From contig JAUBSN010000034.1 of the NCBI GenBank assembly GCA_036704825.1, forward strand, positions 16,649-80,648: 64,000 bases of DNA, written 5' to 3'. Of this stretch, positions 9,183 to 18,384 are shown one piece after another. The notes under the pieces are model-generated. The model worked only from the letters and a program-made list of their open reading frames with translations, was not told the DNA's origin and ran no database searches. The translations under genes and the position numbers were made by a program. Origin of the DNA: Microcoleus sp036704825 (lineage in GTDB: Bacteria; Cyanobacteriota; Cyanobacteriia; Cyanobacteriales; Microcoleaceae). Positions within the stretch are counted from its first letter, which is position 1, and every line of letters begins with the position of its first letter.

Positions 9183-9722
9183 CTGTTGTCAGTTGACCGT
9201 TGACAGTTGACCGTTACCAAATCCGACTTTAATATCCCCTCTTTAGTCCCTCTCTGCTGGTACGAGAGTTTGACTCTCGACAGCAGTTTCAACCGCCGAG
9301 TCTTATCTATTGTGCCGATCGCATTTTCCACAGCCGCATCGGCCGGTTTACAATGCGATCGATCTTGTTGCAGAGTGATTCATCCGCTACCACGATCCCT
9401 CCATGTACTGAGTAAAAACACTCGGTCTTGCCGATGAATCGGGCCCCAATTGCCGAGATCGAAGGGACAACGAACAAGGAACAAAGAATTTTTTTAATTT
9501 ACCATCAAGAAAAATTGTTTAATTCTGCCGAACGGTTTCTACATCAGAGCTTTATACCTTCACTTGACTATATGTCTCAAGTTAGATAAAATAATTCATA
9601 TTTTATGCTTGACAGTTTTAAGAAAATCTTAAGCAGCTTTGTATAGCGGGCAACAATATACCTACAGTGTTTATTGTTACCTTGGATACGTAGGAACCTA
9701 AATAATTTGAGGGATCTAGAAA
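9183..9722. other. Intergenic region with a short direct repeat
   Basis: CAGTTGACCGTT occurs twice in a row at 9190-9216, another short tandem repeat. The rest has HIP1-like GATCGC sites but no gene I can support. The leader of the large kinase gene, with GAGGG before its TTG start, lies at the right end. Confidence 0.6.
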
Positions 9723-12700
9723 TTGGAACTTTTTGAACCAGCAAAACAAGTGCAAAGGTCCTCAACTGCCATTGCGGCAGTCCAGTCTTTTTCCAGAAAA
9801 GCTAGTGTTGCAGTAATCGCGATCGGCTGTACAGTCATTTTGGGTTGGATATTCGACGTGCAACTCTTAAAAAGCATTCTGCCCGGACTCGTGACCATGA
9901 AAGTCAATACTGCGGTCTGCTTTATTTTGGGTGGATTTTCTCTGTTCGTCCAACAGATCCGGCGCACCGAAGCAACAGCAATAAAGCATCAAAAAAATAC
10001 TAAACTTTTAATTTTTACCTGCTCATTTTTTATTATATTAATTACCTTGTTAACCCTAGTTCAATATAGCTTTAATTTAGACTTAGGCATCGACCAACTG
10101 CTATTTAAAGAAAGTTACACCTTCACCAGCCCCGGAACACCAGGACGGATGGCCCCGAATACTGCTGCTGCTTTTTTATTGCTGGGAATATCCCTGCTGC
10201 TGCTGTCAGAACGTCGCCCTAAATACCTGCAGATTCAAATCTCAAGCTGTTGTGCATTTTTAATTGCATTTATGGGTTTGATAGGCTACCTCTACGACAA
10301 AGCTTTATTTTACAGGATTGGCGATAATACAGGCATGGCTTTGCACACGTCCGCAGCATTTATGTTGCTGAGCTCGGGCATTTTATTTACTAATCCAGAG
10401 CGAGGATTGATAGCAGTAATTGCGAGCGATCGCGCAGGCGGCATCATGGCGAGGCGCTTGTTGCCGCGGGCAATCATTATCCCGCCTTCAGTCGGTTATT
10501 TCATCCTATCGGGAGAGCGGTTACAAGCCTACACGCCGGAGGTAGGAATATCGCTGTTGAGCGTATTGAACGTGATTATTTTTACAGTTCTGATTTGGCA
10601 GAATGCCAAAACTCTCTGCACCGCAGACCGGAAGCGCTATCGAGCGGAACTGGAACTGAGAAAAGCTAAATCAGACTTAGAAACTCAAGTTGAGAAACGG
10701 ACTATCCAACTGCAAATCGCCAACGAGCAATTGCAACAGCAAATTTTCGAGTCTCAAACAACAAAGCAGGCGCTGCAAAACAACTACAACCTATTGATGG
10801 CAGTCATAAACAGTACGCCGGCAGCCCTATTTGTCAAAGATATTCAGGGCCGTTACCTAATGCTTAATGCTGCGGGAGCCAGTATAATTGGCAAGTCTGT
10901 AGACGACATTATCGGCAGAGATGACAGCGAGTTATTTCCGCCGGAAATCGCGGCCAATATTAGGAAAACCGATCGCCCAATTATGGCAGCGGGAACAACG
11001 GAAGCAATTGAAGAAGAGCTGCCAGTCAAAGGAAATTTGAGGATATTTCTTTCTACAAAAAGTGCTTACCTGGACGGGTTAGGAAAGATCGGCGGTATAG
11101 TTACCATCGCGCGGGATATTACTGAAAGCAAAAAAGCCGAAATCGCCAACAGAAGTTTGGCAGCAATTCTAGAAGCAACGCCGGATTTTGTAGGTATCTA
11201 CAACATCGAAGGACGCGCCGTTTACATCAACAAAGCAGGCAGAAAAATGGTGGGTATAGATGAAAACGAAGATATATCCAACCGACAAGTTGCAGAATTC
11301 ACGGCAGCGTCAGCCCGCAGCAATTTGAATCAAGCGATCGCCACCGCAGTTTCCGAGGGCTTTTGGAGTGGAGAAACAGCTTTCGTGTCAGCATCGGGAC
11401 TCGAAATTCCCGTCAGCCAAGTCATCATCTCCCACTCCGCACCGGGCGGAAAACTCCCATACATTTCGACCATCGCCCGCGACATCAGCGATCGCTTCCA
11501 AGCTGAAAAAGCGCTGCAACTGTCTCAAGCTCGTTTCGCCGGCATTGTAGAAATTGCCGACGACGCAATTATTTCGGTGGATGCCGAGCAAAAAATTATC
11601 CTGTTCAATCAAGGTGCAGAACGGATTTTCGGGTGGACGGCTGCTGAGGCGATCGGGCAATCCCTGAGCCTGCTGTTGCCCGAAGCTTTTGCCACGCATC
11701 ACAGTCACCTCGTCAGCAATTTCGGCGGCGGCGTTAAACAAGCCCGCAAAATGGGCAACCGCAAAGAAATTTTCGCCCGCCGCCGAGACGGCACGCAATT
11801 TCCAGCCGAAGCTTCTATTTCCAAACTCGAAGTTGCAGGCGAAATCATATTCACAGCAATTTTGCGCGACGTGACAGCCAGCCGGCAAGCCGAAGAATTT
11901 GTGCGTCTGAGCGAGGAAAGATACCGATCCCTGGCAATGGCCACGGCACAGATGGTTTGGACGACAAACGCTAGCGGAATCTTCGACAAGCCTCAGCCTG
12001 ATTGGATAGCTTATACGGGTCTGAGTTGGAAAGAGAAGGAGGACAACTGGATAGAAGCAGTGCACCCAGAAGACCGCGATCGCACAATACAAGCTTGGAA
12101 GCGCGCCATAGAAACAAAAAGTCTCTACGAAGTCGAGCACCGCTTGCGGGCCGCCGACGGCAGCTACAGACACTTCTGGGTGCGGGGCGTCCCACTTGTG
12201 GACGCGGACGGCAGCGTTCGCGAGTGGGTGGGAACTCACACCGATATTAGCGATCGAGTCCAAGTTTTGGAAGCACTCAAGCAGTCCGAGGGACAGTATC
12301 GATCGCAAGCAGCCGAGCTCGAAAAAGCTGTCCGCGAGTTGCACCAAGCTCAAACTCAACTAATCCAAACCGAAAAAATCTCTTCTCTCGGGCAGCTAGT
12401 CGCCGGCGTCGCCCACGAAATTAACAATCCGATTAACTTCATCTACGGCAACATCACCCACGCCAGCCAATACGCCGCAGACTTGGTCGGTTTGCTCCAC
12501 CTTTACCAGGAAAAATATCCAAATCCCGTCCCAGAAATTTTAGAAGCAGCCGAAGATATTGAAGTTGATTACTTAATGGAAGACTTTACGAAGATTTTGG
12601 AATCAATGAAAGTAGGAGCCGATCGCATCCGCGACTTAGTTGTATCCTTGCGTAACTTTTCCAGACTCGACGAATCGCAGATGAAGCGAGTAGACATTCA

Positions 12701-13235
12701 CGAAGGAATCGAAAGCACTTTGCTAATTTTGCAGCACCGGATCAAAGCTAATGTAGTTCGTCCCGCTATTGAAATTATCAAAGACTACGGCAATTTCCCA
12801 CCAGTCGAGTGCTATGTAGGTCAGCTCAATCAAGTATTTATGAATCTTTTAGTAAATGCGCTCGACGCCCTCGAAGACTACAACAATCATGCTTCAAACG
12901 AAATCGAAAGTTCTTTTCGACCCCAGATAATTCGGATTAGCACGAGTGCGAACTCAGAAACAGTAACAATTCGGATTGCCGACAACGGGGGGGGAATCAA
13001 TCCAGAAGTTATTCACAAGTTGTTCGACCCATTTTTTACTACTAAACCAGTCGGCAAAGGCACAGGCTTGGGACTGTCAATCAGCTATCAAATTATAGTT
13101 GAAAAACACCGAGGCAATTTGCAGTGTATTTCTGCGCCCGGGGAAGGTGCAGAGTTTGTCATCGAAATTCCCATTTCCCAAAAAGTATCAGCGCTGGCTG
13201 CCGAAAACACAAAGGAAATGGTCATTAGTCAGTAG
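9723..13235 (+). CDS. Membrane multi-PAS sensor histidine kinase
   Basis: The 1170-residue kinase starts at a TTG preceded by GAGGG. The first ~290 residues hold about eight membrane segments in an unassigned sensor module. A coiled coil follows, then four PAS domains at roughly 355-470 (STPAALFVKD), 480-590 (ATPDFVGIYN), 600-720 (ADDAIISVDA, typical S-box) and 725-860 (TAQMVWTTNA, a PAS_3-like fold). The HisKA box has His898 (GVAHEINNP), followed by N (NLLVNALDAL), G1 (DNGGGI) and G2 (GKGTGLGLS) boxes. No receiver domain or response regulator is adjacent, so its partner must be encoded elsewhere. The kinase core is paralogous to the gene at the window start. Confidence 0.93.
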   Translation: MELFEPAKQVQRSSTAIAAVQSFSRKASVAVIAIGCTVILGWIFDVQLLKSILPGLVTMKVNTAVCFILGGFSLFVQQIRRTEATAIKHQKNTKLLIFTCSFFIILITLLTLVQYSFNLDLGIDQLLFKESYTFTSPGTPGRMAPNTAAAFLLLGISLLLLSERRPKYLQIQISSCCAFLIAFMGLIGYLYDKALFYRIGDNTGMALHTSAAFMLLSSGILFTNPERGLIAVIASDRAGGIMARRLLPRAIIIPPSVGYFILSGERLQAYTPEVGISLLSVLNVIIFTVLIWQNAKTLCTADRKRYRAELELRKAKSDLETQVEKRTIQLQIANEQLQQQIFESQTTKQALQNNYNLLMAVINSTPAALFVKDIQGRYLMLNAAGASIIGKSVDDIIGRDDSELFPPEIAANIRKTDRPIMAAGTTEAIEEELPVKGNLRIFLSTKSAYLDGLGKIGGIVTIARDITESKKAEIANRSLAAILEATPDFVGIYNIEGRAVYINKAGRKMVGIDENEDISNRQVAEFTAASARSNLNQAIATAVSEGFWSGETAFVSASGLEIPVSQVIISHSAPGGKLPYISTIARDISDRFQAEKALQLSQARFAGIVEIADDAIISVDAEQKIILFNQGAERIFGWTAAEAIGQSLSLLLPEAFATHHSHLVSNFGGGVKQARKMGNRKEIFARRRDGTQFPAEASISKLEVAGEIIFTAILRDVTASRQAEEFVRLSEERYRSLAMATAQMVWTTNASGIFDKPQPDWIAYTGLSWKEKEDNWIEAVHPEDRDRTIQAWKRAIETKSLYEVEHRLRAADGSYRHFWVRGVPLVDADGSVREWVGTHTDISDRVQVLEALKQSEGQYRSQAAELEKAVRELHQAQTQLIQTEKISSLGQLVAGVAHEINNPINFIYGNITHASQYAADLVGLLHLYQEKYPNPVPEILEAAEDIEVDYLMEDFTKILESMKVGADRIRDLVVSLRNFSRLDESQMKRVDIHEGIESTLLILQHRIKANVVRPAIEIIKDYGNFPPVECYVGQLNQVFMNLLVNALDALEDYNNHASNEIESSFRPQIIRISTSANSETVTIRIADNGGGINPEVIHKLFDPFFTTKPVGKGTGLGLSISYQIIVEKHRGNLQCISAPGEGAEFVIEIPISQKVSALAAENTKEMVISQ

Positions 13236-13262
13236 TTAGCAGTCATTAGTCAGCAGTCATTA
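13226..13262. repeat. Short tandem repeat, AGTCATT/AGTCAG type
   Basis: Imperfect heptamers (CATTAGTCAGTAGTTAGCAG and onward) overlap the end of the kinase gene and run into the spacer. They belong to the same STRR family as 2626-2666. Confidence 0.75.
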
Positions 13263-13342
13263 GTTTCAGGGATCGCCCATCGGGGGAAGCTAGAAAGCCG
13301 GTTTCTACGAGTTTTGCGCTTAGTGACGAGAAATATAGGAAT

Positions 13343-13353
13343 AAACCGGGTTT
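13343..13353. repeat. Dispersed palindrome AAACCGGGTTT
   Basis: This is the first of several near-identical palindromes in intergenic DNA. Others are at 14816, 15750, 17555, 17785 and, as AAACCCGGTTT, at 33028. Variants (AAAACCCCGGTTT, AACCAGGTTTTTT) occur near 14863, 32943 and 49358. They mark repeat-rich spacers and are absent from coding sequence here. Confidence 0.8.
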
Positions 13354-13517
13354 CTGAGGTAGCGAGTGCATCCAGGGCTTGCATTTGGATCTCGCAGTCT
13401 GAAAACCTTGATTTTCACTAATGCCGATACTCTCCCTTTCTCGATCGCCCTAAATCGAAATAATTCTTTACAATAAAAAAGTAACATTCCAATTAACTTT
13501 GACAAATTCCCTTGAAA

Positions 13518-14789
13518 ATGCCTGTAAACCAACTTTCTCCAACCACAGCCTCGACGCAAACAGCGACACTCGACTTTGACATAGCCATCGTCGGAGGCGG
13601 CATAGTTGGGGCCACCTTAGCCAGCGCCTTAAAAGATTCTGGATTGAAAATCGCCATTATCGAAACCCAACTCCCCGCAGTCGCAGCAGCCAAAAAACAA
13701 GCCTATGCAATCACGCTGTTATCAGGAATGATCTTAGAAGGTATCGGCGTGTGGCAGCAAATCTTGCCGCAAATCACCACCTTCGAGCAAATTAGCCTCT
13801 GCGACGGCGACTATCCCGGCGTTGTCGAATTCCACCGCCCAGATTTGGGAAATACTGGCAAATTACCCGTACCAAAAACAGCTTTAGGTTACGTTGGCGA
13901 ACACCGAGTCATGCTGTCAGCTTTGCACGAATGTTTGGCAAACAACCCGAATTTCAGTTGGGTTTGTCCGGCGGAAGTAGTCGAGGTAAAATATTTAACT
14001 AATTGCGCCGAAATAGAAGTCAAACAACACGGCGAAACTCGCACAATTCGCACCAAATTATTAGTCGCCGCCGACGGTTCGCGATCGCGCATCCGCACCG
14101 AAGCCAACATCAGCACTCGCGGCTGGAAATACTGGCAATCCTGCGTTGCTATCACTATTAAAGCAGAAAAACCGCACAACGATATCGCTTTTGAGCGCTT
14201 TTGGCCGAGCGGCCCGATGGGAGTCTTACCATTACCGGGGAACCGCTGTCAAGTAGTTTGGACTGCCCCCCACGCGGAAGCAAAAGCTTTGCAACAAATG
14301 GATGAAACAGAGTTTTTGACCTTGTTGGAACACCGCACGGGCGGGCTTTTGGGCCGTTTGGAATTGGAGAGCGATCGCTTTTTGTTTCCCGTGCAGTTAA
14401 TGCAGAGCGATCGCTACGTTTTGCCCAGATTAGCGCTAATTGGCGATGCCGCCCACTGCTGCCATCCCGTGGGCGGCCAGGGATTAAATATGGGCATTCG
14501 AGACGCAGGGGCGATCGCCCAAATCTTGCAGCAAGCCCACCAAAAAGGCGAAGACATCGGCGACTTGCGAGTATTGAAACGGTATCACAACTGGCGCAAA
14601 AAAGAGAATTTAATCGTATTAGGATTTACCGATTTTCTAGACAGATTATTTTCTAATACTTGGCTGCCAATTGTAGCATTTCGCCGCTTCGGATTGTGGT
14701 GTTTGCGGACAATTCCCCCAGTGAGGTTTTTAGCCTTGCGGCTGATGACAGGCTTGATGGGGCGGCCGCCGGAATTAGCGCAAAATTAG
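13518..14789 (+). CDS. FAD-dependent hydroxylase, UbiH/UbiF/COQ6 family
   Basis: The 423-residue flavoprotein monooxygenase has the N-terminal dinucleotide-binding motif IVGGGIVGATLAS, the middle DG motif (VAADGSRSRIR) and the second FAD motif LIGDAAHCCHPVGGQGLNMGI. Family members hydroxylate the ring of quinone precursors with O2 and NAD(P)H. Cyanobacteria make plastoquinone and not ubiquinone, so the real substrate is uncertain. The ATG at 13518 is preferred over the TTG at 13512. The last 588 bp (14202-14789) are repeated at 16964-17551 with about a dozen substitutions and no indel. This copy is the intact one. Confidence 0.9.
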   Translation: MPVNQLSPTTASTQTATLDFDIAIVGGGIVGATLASALKDSGLKIAIIETQLPAVAAAKKQAYAITLLSGMILEGIGVWQQILPQITTFEQISLCDGDYPGVVEFHRPDLGNTGKLPVPKTALGYVGEHRVMLSALHECLANNPNFSWVCPAEVVEVKYLTNCAEIEVKQHGETRTIRTKLLVAADGSRSRIRTEANISTRGWKYWQSCVAITIKAEKPHNDIAFERFWPSGPMGVLPLPGNRCQVVWTAPHAEAKALQQMDETEFLTLLEHRTGGLLGRLELESDRFLFPVQLMQSDRYVLPRLALIGDAAHCCHPVGGQGLNMGIRDAGAIAQILQQAHQKGEDIGDLRVLKRYHNWRKKENLIVLGFTDFLDRLFSNTWLPIVAFRRFGLWCLRTIPPVRFLALRLMTGLMGRPPELAQN

Positions 14790-14947
14790 GTTTGTACACC
14801 CACCCACCATCAAAGAAACCGGGTTTTTTTCCAAATCTTTGCACTCTCACCAAGTCTGTCGCAAAACCCCGGTTTCTGGCCACCCGTAGTTCCAAGACTA
14901 AACTAAATTCATCGATGAATGGTATATAATTAAGATAGAACAGAGCT

Positions 14948-15313
14948 ATGAGTGGAATTGACCGTGAAATTACTCTAGAAACTCGAAACAGTCTCATTGA
15001 TAAACATCTCCCCGGAACCCAAAAAGCTCAAAGTGAATTTGAAAGCGAAGGAATCGTCCATCTCTTTAATGATAGAGAAACAATGGAAAGAGTGGCCGCA
15101 GAAATTAAGCTAAGAGGGGAACGCACAGGAGAGGACGATGTAGAGGACAATTATGAACGCTATGGATTGTACTTTTCAGAACCAATTGGTTATATACTGA
15201 AAGCAGACGGTACTCAGATACCACTAAATTACGGTGAAATAAAGATTAAAAAAACTACAGGTAAATACCATGTCATACCTCGCACAAGACCCCGCACAAG
15301 CTACTCAAATTAG
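14948..15313 (+). CDS. Small hypothetical protein, possible toxin-type partner
   Basis: This 121-residue polar protein has no membrane segment. Its N-terminal part (SLIDKHLPGTQKAQSEFESEGIVHLF) is predicted helical. The C-terminal part (YFSEPIGYILKADGTQIPLNYGEIKIKK, then HVIPRTRP) looks like a beta-rich basic domain, as in orphan C-terminal domains of polymorphic toxins. I do not recognise the family with certainty. The next gene starts 44 bp before its stop, which implies translational coupling. The toxin idea is inference from size, basic tail and coupled partner. Confidence 0.6.
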   Translation: MSGIDREITLETRNSLIDKHLPGTQKAQSEFESEGIVHLFNDRETMERVAAEIKLRGERTGEDDVEDNYERYGLYFSEPIGYILKADGTQIPLNYGEIKIKKTTGKYHVIPRTRPRTSYSN

Positions 15314-15548
15314 TCAAGAATCAGAGCAAGAGACTGAGTGGGAGTTTGCGGAAATTTGGGCGGATACTCTGATATCTCCTCCTTATATCCTGATGTTAGT
15401 TAAGGAGATTTCCGGGAGATTTTGTATCCATAACCCGGCACAAAATTATAAAGTTATCTTTACCAGTGACAATTACGAAGCGGCTAAAATGTGGCTGCTA
15501 GAGGATGAATATGAGCGTTTGAATAGTCGCATTTTACGAGAAGTATAA
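15270..15548 (+). CDS. Small acidic hypothetical protein, possible immunity partner
   Basis: This 92-residue acidic protein (EQETEWEFAEIWADTL, WLLEDEYERLNSRI) is encoded in a different frame, overlapping the end of the preceding basic-tailed gene by 44 bp. The pair has the size and charge complementarity of toxin/immunity couples. No family is recognised. The ATG at 15270 has AGGT upstream, inside the previous gene. It is followed at once by a MITE-like palindrome. Confidence 0.55.
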   Translation: MSYLAQDPAQATQISQESEQETEWEFAEIWADTLISPPYILMLVKEISGRFCIHNPAQNYKVIFTSDNYEAAKMWLLEDEYERLNSRILREV

Positions 15549-15570
15549 AATAAAGTGGTGTCGCCACATC

Positions 15571-15704
15571 CGCCAGGGGTTAAAACCTCTGGCTAATAGC
15601 GAAAGTCGGTTGAAACCGACTGAAAATATGAGATAAAAATGAAAAACTCTTTAGTCCTCTTTAAGAGGACTTTTGCTATGAGACAGGGGTTTCAACCCCT
15701 GGCG
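15571..15704. repeat. MITE-like palindromic element, copy 1
   Basis: Two 37-bp imperfect inverted arms (15571-15607 and 15668-15704, outer part CGCCAGGGGTT) enclose two further hairpins: AGTCGGTT/AACCGACT, and AGTCCTCTT/AAGAGGACT at 15654-15670. A second copy lies at 17605-17737. Similarity between copies runs on past the right arm to the AAACCGGGTTT palindrome. There is no ORF. The base changes in the second inner hairpin keep the pairing, which suggests selection on structure or recent copying. Confidence 0.8.
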
Positions 15705-15856
15705 GACTATCGGGCTAACCGAGGTTTCTGGCTACTCGCACCATCAAAGAAACCGGGTTTTTTCCTCAATCTTTGCAATGTTACGAAGTTGGTCGCAAAA
15801 ACGCGGTACAATGATCGACTCAGCTCTAACCCAGCCCTGACGGCAATAGAAAAACC

Positions 15857-16534
15857 ATGCAGCCCGAACAAGAACAAGAAATTCTCAACCTGCGCGATCG
15901 CCAATTAACGCCCAAACAAATTGCCCGAAAGTTAGGATTGAAAGCATCCGAAGTCAGTACGTTTCTTCAATCTCATGCAGAACAAACAGCCCTCGCTAGC
16001 GCCGAAAAAGGAGAGTTATTGCCGGTTGCTCAATGTCTCGTGGATGTAAATTTTGCGAAGGTATTGTTGGGCAATGAAACCTCTGAAGCGAGCGGTTTGG
16101 GTTTAGTGGTGGTTACCCGTTCCAAGGGATACAATCGTTTTGTTGCAGCCTCTTATTTGATCGACTACTGGTGTTTGGGAGTCAAGGATACCATCCCGCC
16201 ACGTAACTGCAACGATAGCCAATATAAAAATTTCGTTCAGCTTTGTTACTCGCAGTTTATGCAAGAATACGAGGAGATTAGTTTAGAGCAAGCACAAGCC
16301 CTGGTTTGGGGTGCGATCGCCTATGCCAAAACATTAGGCTTTGAACCGCATCGCGATTTCGAGCAGTCGAAGGCTCATTTAGGAGAATCAACCAGCGAAA
16401 TAGGCTTGAAATTCGGTCGCAATGGAAAACCTTGTTATGTTGAAGGGCCTTACGATAATACAAGGAAAATTATCAATACGCTTAAAAACTCTGTGGGAGA
16501 GGGTAATTTCGATTACTTGTTCGGGATGGGGTAG
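15857..16534 (+). CDS. HTH-domain protein of unknown function
   Basis: The first ~45 residues form a homeodomain-like helix-turn-helix (LRDRQLTPKQIARKLGLKAS). The remaining ~180 residues form a single domain with conserved-looking stretches (GLGLVVVTRSKGYNRFVAASYLID, YCVxD-like CLGVKDTI, LEQAQALVWGAIAYAKTLGFEPH) and end with GKPCYVEGPYDN..IINTLKNSVGEGNFDYLFG. That ending is shared with a family of bacterial hypothetical proteins. Its function is not known to me. It is probably soluble and may bind nucleic acid. The ATG at 15857 begins 153 bp after the palindromic element. Confidence 0.65.
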   Translation: MQPEQEQEILNLRDRQLTPKQIARKLGLKASEVSTFLQSHAEQTALASAEKGELLPVAQCLVDVNFAKVLLGNETSEASGLGLVVVTRSKGYNRFVAASYLIDYWCLGVKDTIPPRNCNDSQYKNFVQLCYSQFMQEYEEISLEQAQALVWGAIAYAKTLGFEPHRDFEQSKAHLGESTSEIGLKFGRNGKPCYVEGPYDNTRKIINTLKNSVGEGNFDYLFGMG

Positions 16535-16614
16535 AAATTGATACGGGGGAGCGTCAACCGCCAAACCATCAATCGTGATAAAATAAACATCGGTGTTACT
16601 GACAACTCCCCACA

Positions 16615-17067
16615 ATGGAAGAAACCCGCACCCAAGCTTATCTGCAATTGATTGAGACACTCCTGACTTGCCCCAACGGTGAGGAACCGCAGATTTTACA
16701 GGCTAACTTAGAATTGGTAGATTCGGGGTTTCTGCAAGCTTGCGAGGTAGTAGCAGAAATCCTGGCAGAGAAAGGACAGGAAAATAACGCTAATTTTTTA
16801 CGGAATTTGGCCAGTCAGCTAGGGCAATTATTGGAGATGAATGATGAGGGAGATAGCGATAACTCTGAAGGTGAAAATCTCCAAGAGTATGCAAACTTTA
16901 TCCTAGACTTATTGCAAGCAGAACAAGATGGCAACAGCGATATTAAAGTAATTTACCCCATGCTGGCCGAGCGGCCCGATGGGAGTCTTACCATTACCGG
17001 GGAACCGCTGTCAAGTAGTTTGGACAGCACCCCACGCGGAAGCAAAAGCTTTGCAACAAATGGATGA
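16615..17067 (+). pseudogene. Truncated TPR/CHAT-type gene, fused out of frame to a ubiH fragment
   Basis: Residues 1-116 match the conserved N-terminus of cyanobacterial TPR-CHAT proteins (QAYLQLIETLLTCPNGEEPQIL, LAEKGQENNANFLRNLASQLGQL, then FILDLLQAEQD..KVIYPML). The TPRs and the CHAT (caspase-like) protease domain that should follow are absent. At 16964 the sequence switches to the copied 3' part of the UbiH-like gene, read in a different frame, which adds ~34 junk residues and a stop at 17067. The gene is therefore broken by the duplication. A short product might still be made but could not have CHAT activity. Confidence 0.75.
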
Positions 17068-17551
17068 AACAGAGTTTTTTACTTTGTTGGAACAGCGCAC
17101 GGGCGGGCTTTTGGGGCGTTTGGAATTGGAGAGCGATCGCTTTTTGTTTCCGGTGCAGTTAATGCAGAGCGATCGCTACGTTTTGCCCAGATTAGCGCTA
17201 ATTGGCGATGCCGCCCACTGCTGCCATCCCGTGGGCGGCCAGGGATTAAATATGGGCATTCGAGACGCAGGGGCGATCGCCCAAATCTTGCAGCAAGCGC
17301 ACCAAAAAGGCGAAGATATCGGCGATTTGCGAGTATTGAAACGGTATCACAACTGGCGCAAAAAAGAGAATTTAATCGTGTTAGGATTTACCGATTTTCT
17401 AGACAGATTATTTTCTAATACTTGGCTGCCAATTGTAGCATTTCGCCGCTTTGGATTGTGGTGTTTGCGGACAATTCCCCCAGTGAGGTTTTTAGCCTTG
17501 CGGCTGATGACAGGCTTGATGGGGCGGCCGCCGGAATTAGCGCAAAATTAG
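16964..17551 (+). pseudogene. Partial duplicate of the UbiH-like hydroxylase (3' 588 bp)
   Basis: This segment equals 14202-14789 at about 98% identity with no indel. It encodes the last ~190 residues of the hydroxylase, including LIGDAAHCCHPVGGQGLNMGI, but lacks the N-terminal FAD-binding domain. The frame stays open and most differences are silent, so the copy is young. An internal ATG at 16979 exists, but the product could not fold as an active enzyme. The left breakpoint lies inside the TPR/CHAT-type gene; the right one lies next to an AAACCGGGTTT palindrome. Confidence 0.9.
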
Positions 17552-17604
17552 AAGAAACCGGGTTTTTTCCTATGTTGCTTCTACTCTAGTGGTGTTGCCA
17601 AAAC

Positions 17605-17737
17605 CGCCAGGGGTTGAAACCCCCGGCTAATAGCGAAAGTCGGTTGAAACCGACTGAAAATCCGAGATAAAAATGAAAAACTCTTTAGTCCTCTTCAGAG
17701 GACTTTCGCTATGAGACAGGGGTTTCAACCCCTGGCG
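17605..17737. repeat. MITE-like palindromic element, copy 2
   Basis: This is the second copy of the element at 15571-15704, with the same long inverted arms and the same two inner hairpins (AGTCGGTT/AACCGACT and AGTCCTCT/AGAGGACT). It lies just downstream of the duplicated ubiH fragment and ends beside the palindrome at 17785. Confidence 0.8.
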
Positions 17738-17817
17738 GACTATCGGGCTAACCGAGGTTTCTCGCCACTCGCGCACAATATAAGAAACCGGGTTTCCCCC
17801 CAAATTTTTGCACTTTT

Positions 17818-18165
17818 TTAAGCTGAAATATGGGGTTTCCATTGGTTGCGGATAGCTTGTACTAACAGCCCTTCGCCGTTCCGCACTATTCCCCGGCGGC
17901 GATTTTCCTCAACTACAGCGATCGCATCTCGAACTACTTCAACATTGCTACTTAGAATCAGAGTCTTTAGCCAAGGGTTAAGATGAAATCCAGCCATTTC
18001 CACTTCCTCCAAAATTGTATTAGACATAACTTTAAAAGTCGATGATTGAGTTTTGGGAGAATAGGGGACAGTTTCAGCTAATGCCAGCAGGCGATCTAGA
18101 TGTGCTATGCCATAAGCATCAGCAAATTCTTTAGCTGTCTGGATGTACTCAATTAGTTGTGTCAT
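17818..18165 (-). CDS. Hypothetical protein
   Basis: This 115-residue soluble helical protein has a good Shine-Dalgarno (AGGAG) before its ATG. The C-terminal stretch (VRDAIAVVEENRRRGIVRNGEGLLVQAIRNQWKP) resembles the end of replication-associated plasmid and phage proteins, where a similar GLLVxAIRxxWKP motif occurs. That similarity is from memory and weak. It is divergent from the ATPase operon at 18385 and may share a regulatory region with it. Confidence 0.6.
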   Translation of the reverse strand: MTQLIEYIQTAKEFADAYGIAHLDRLLALAETVPYSPKTQSSTFKVMSNTILEEVEMAGFHLNPWLKTLILSSNVEVVRDAIAVVEENRRRGIVRNGEGLLVQAIRNQWKPHISA

Positions 18166-18239
18166 TTTTATCTCCTGGCTTTTTCAAAGTTGGCGGTGGA
18201 AGGCTTACCACTAAATAACAGCTTATAAGCTACTTTCAA

Positions 18240-18325
18240 AAAAGTCCCAGAAAATTATTTCCGGTATCATAAAAATAACCGGAAAAATTTTTCCGATTGT
18301 TCAAAAAAGCGGAAACTTTTTCAAG
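18240..18325. promoter_or_regulatory. Candidate operator with repeated TTCCG/CGGAA half-sites
   Basis: Between the divergent genes at 18165 and 18385, TTTCCGG, CCGGAAA, TTTTCCG and CGGAAAC occur within ~65 bp, the first two as an inverted pair around ATAAAAATAA-like sequence. It could be a regulator binding site for either gene. There is no experimental support. Confidence 0.35.
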
Positions 18326-18384
18326 TTGCGCGCTAGTTATGATAAAGTCAACAAGAGAGACACCAAGTTCTGAGAGGGGTTGAG

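Noticed and set aside
11388..12359. Long minus-strand open frame (323 codons) inside the multi-PAS kinase
   Set aside because: It is entirely antisense to well-conserved PAS and kinase sequence and has no recognisable domain.
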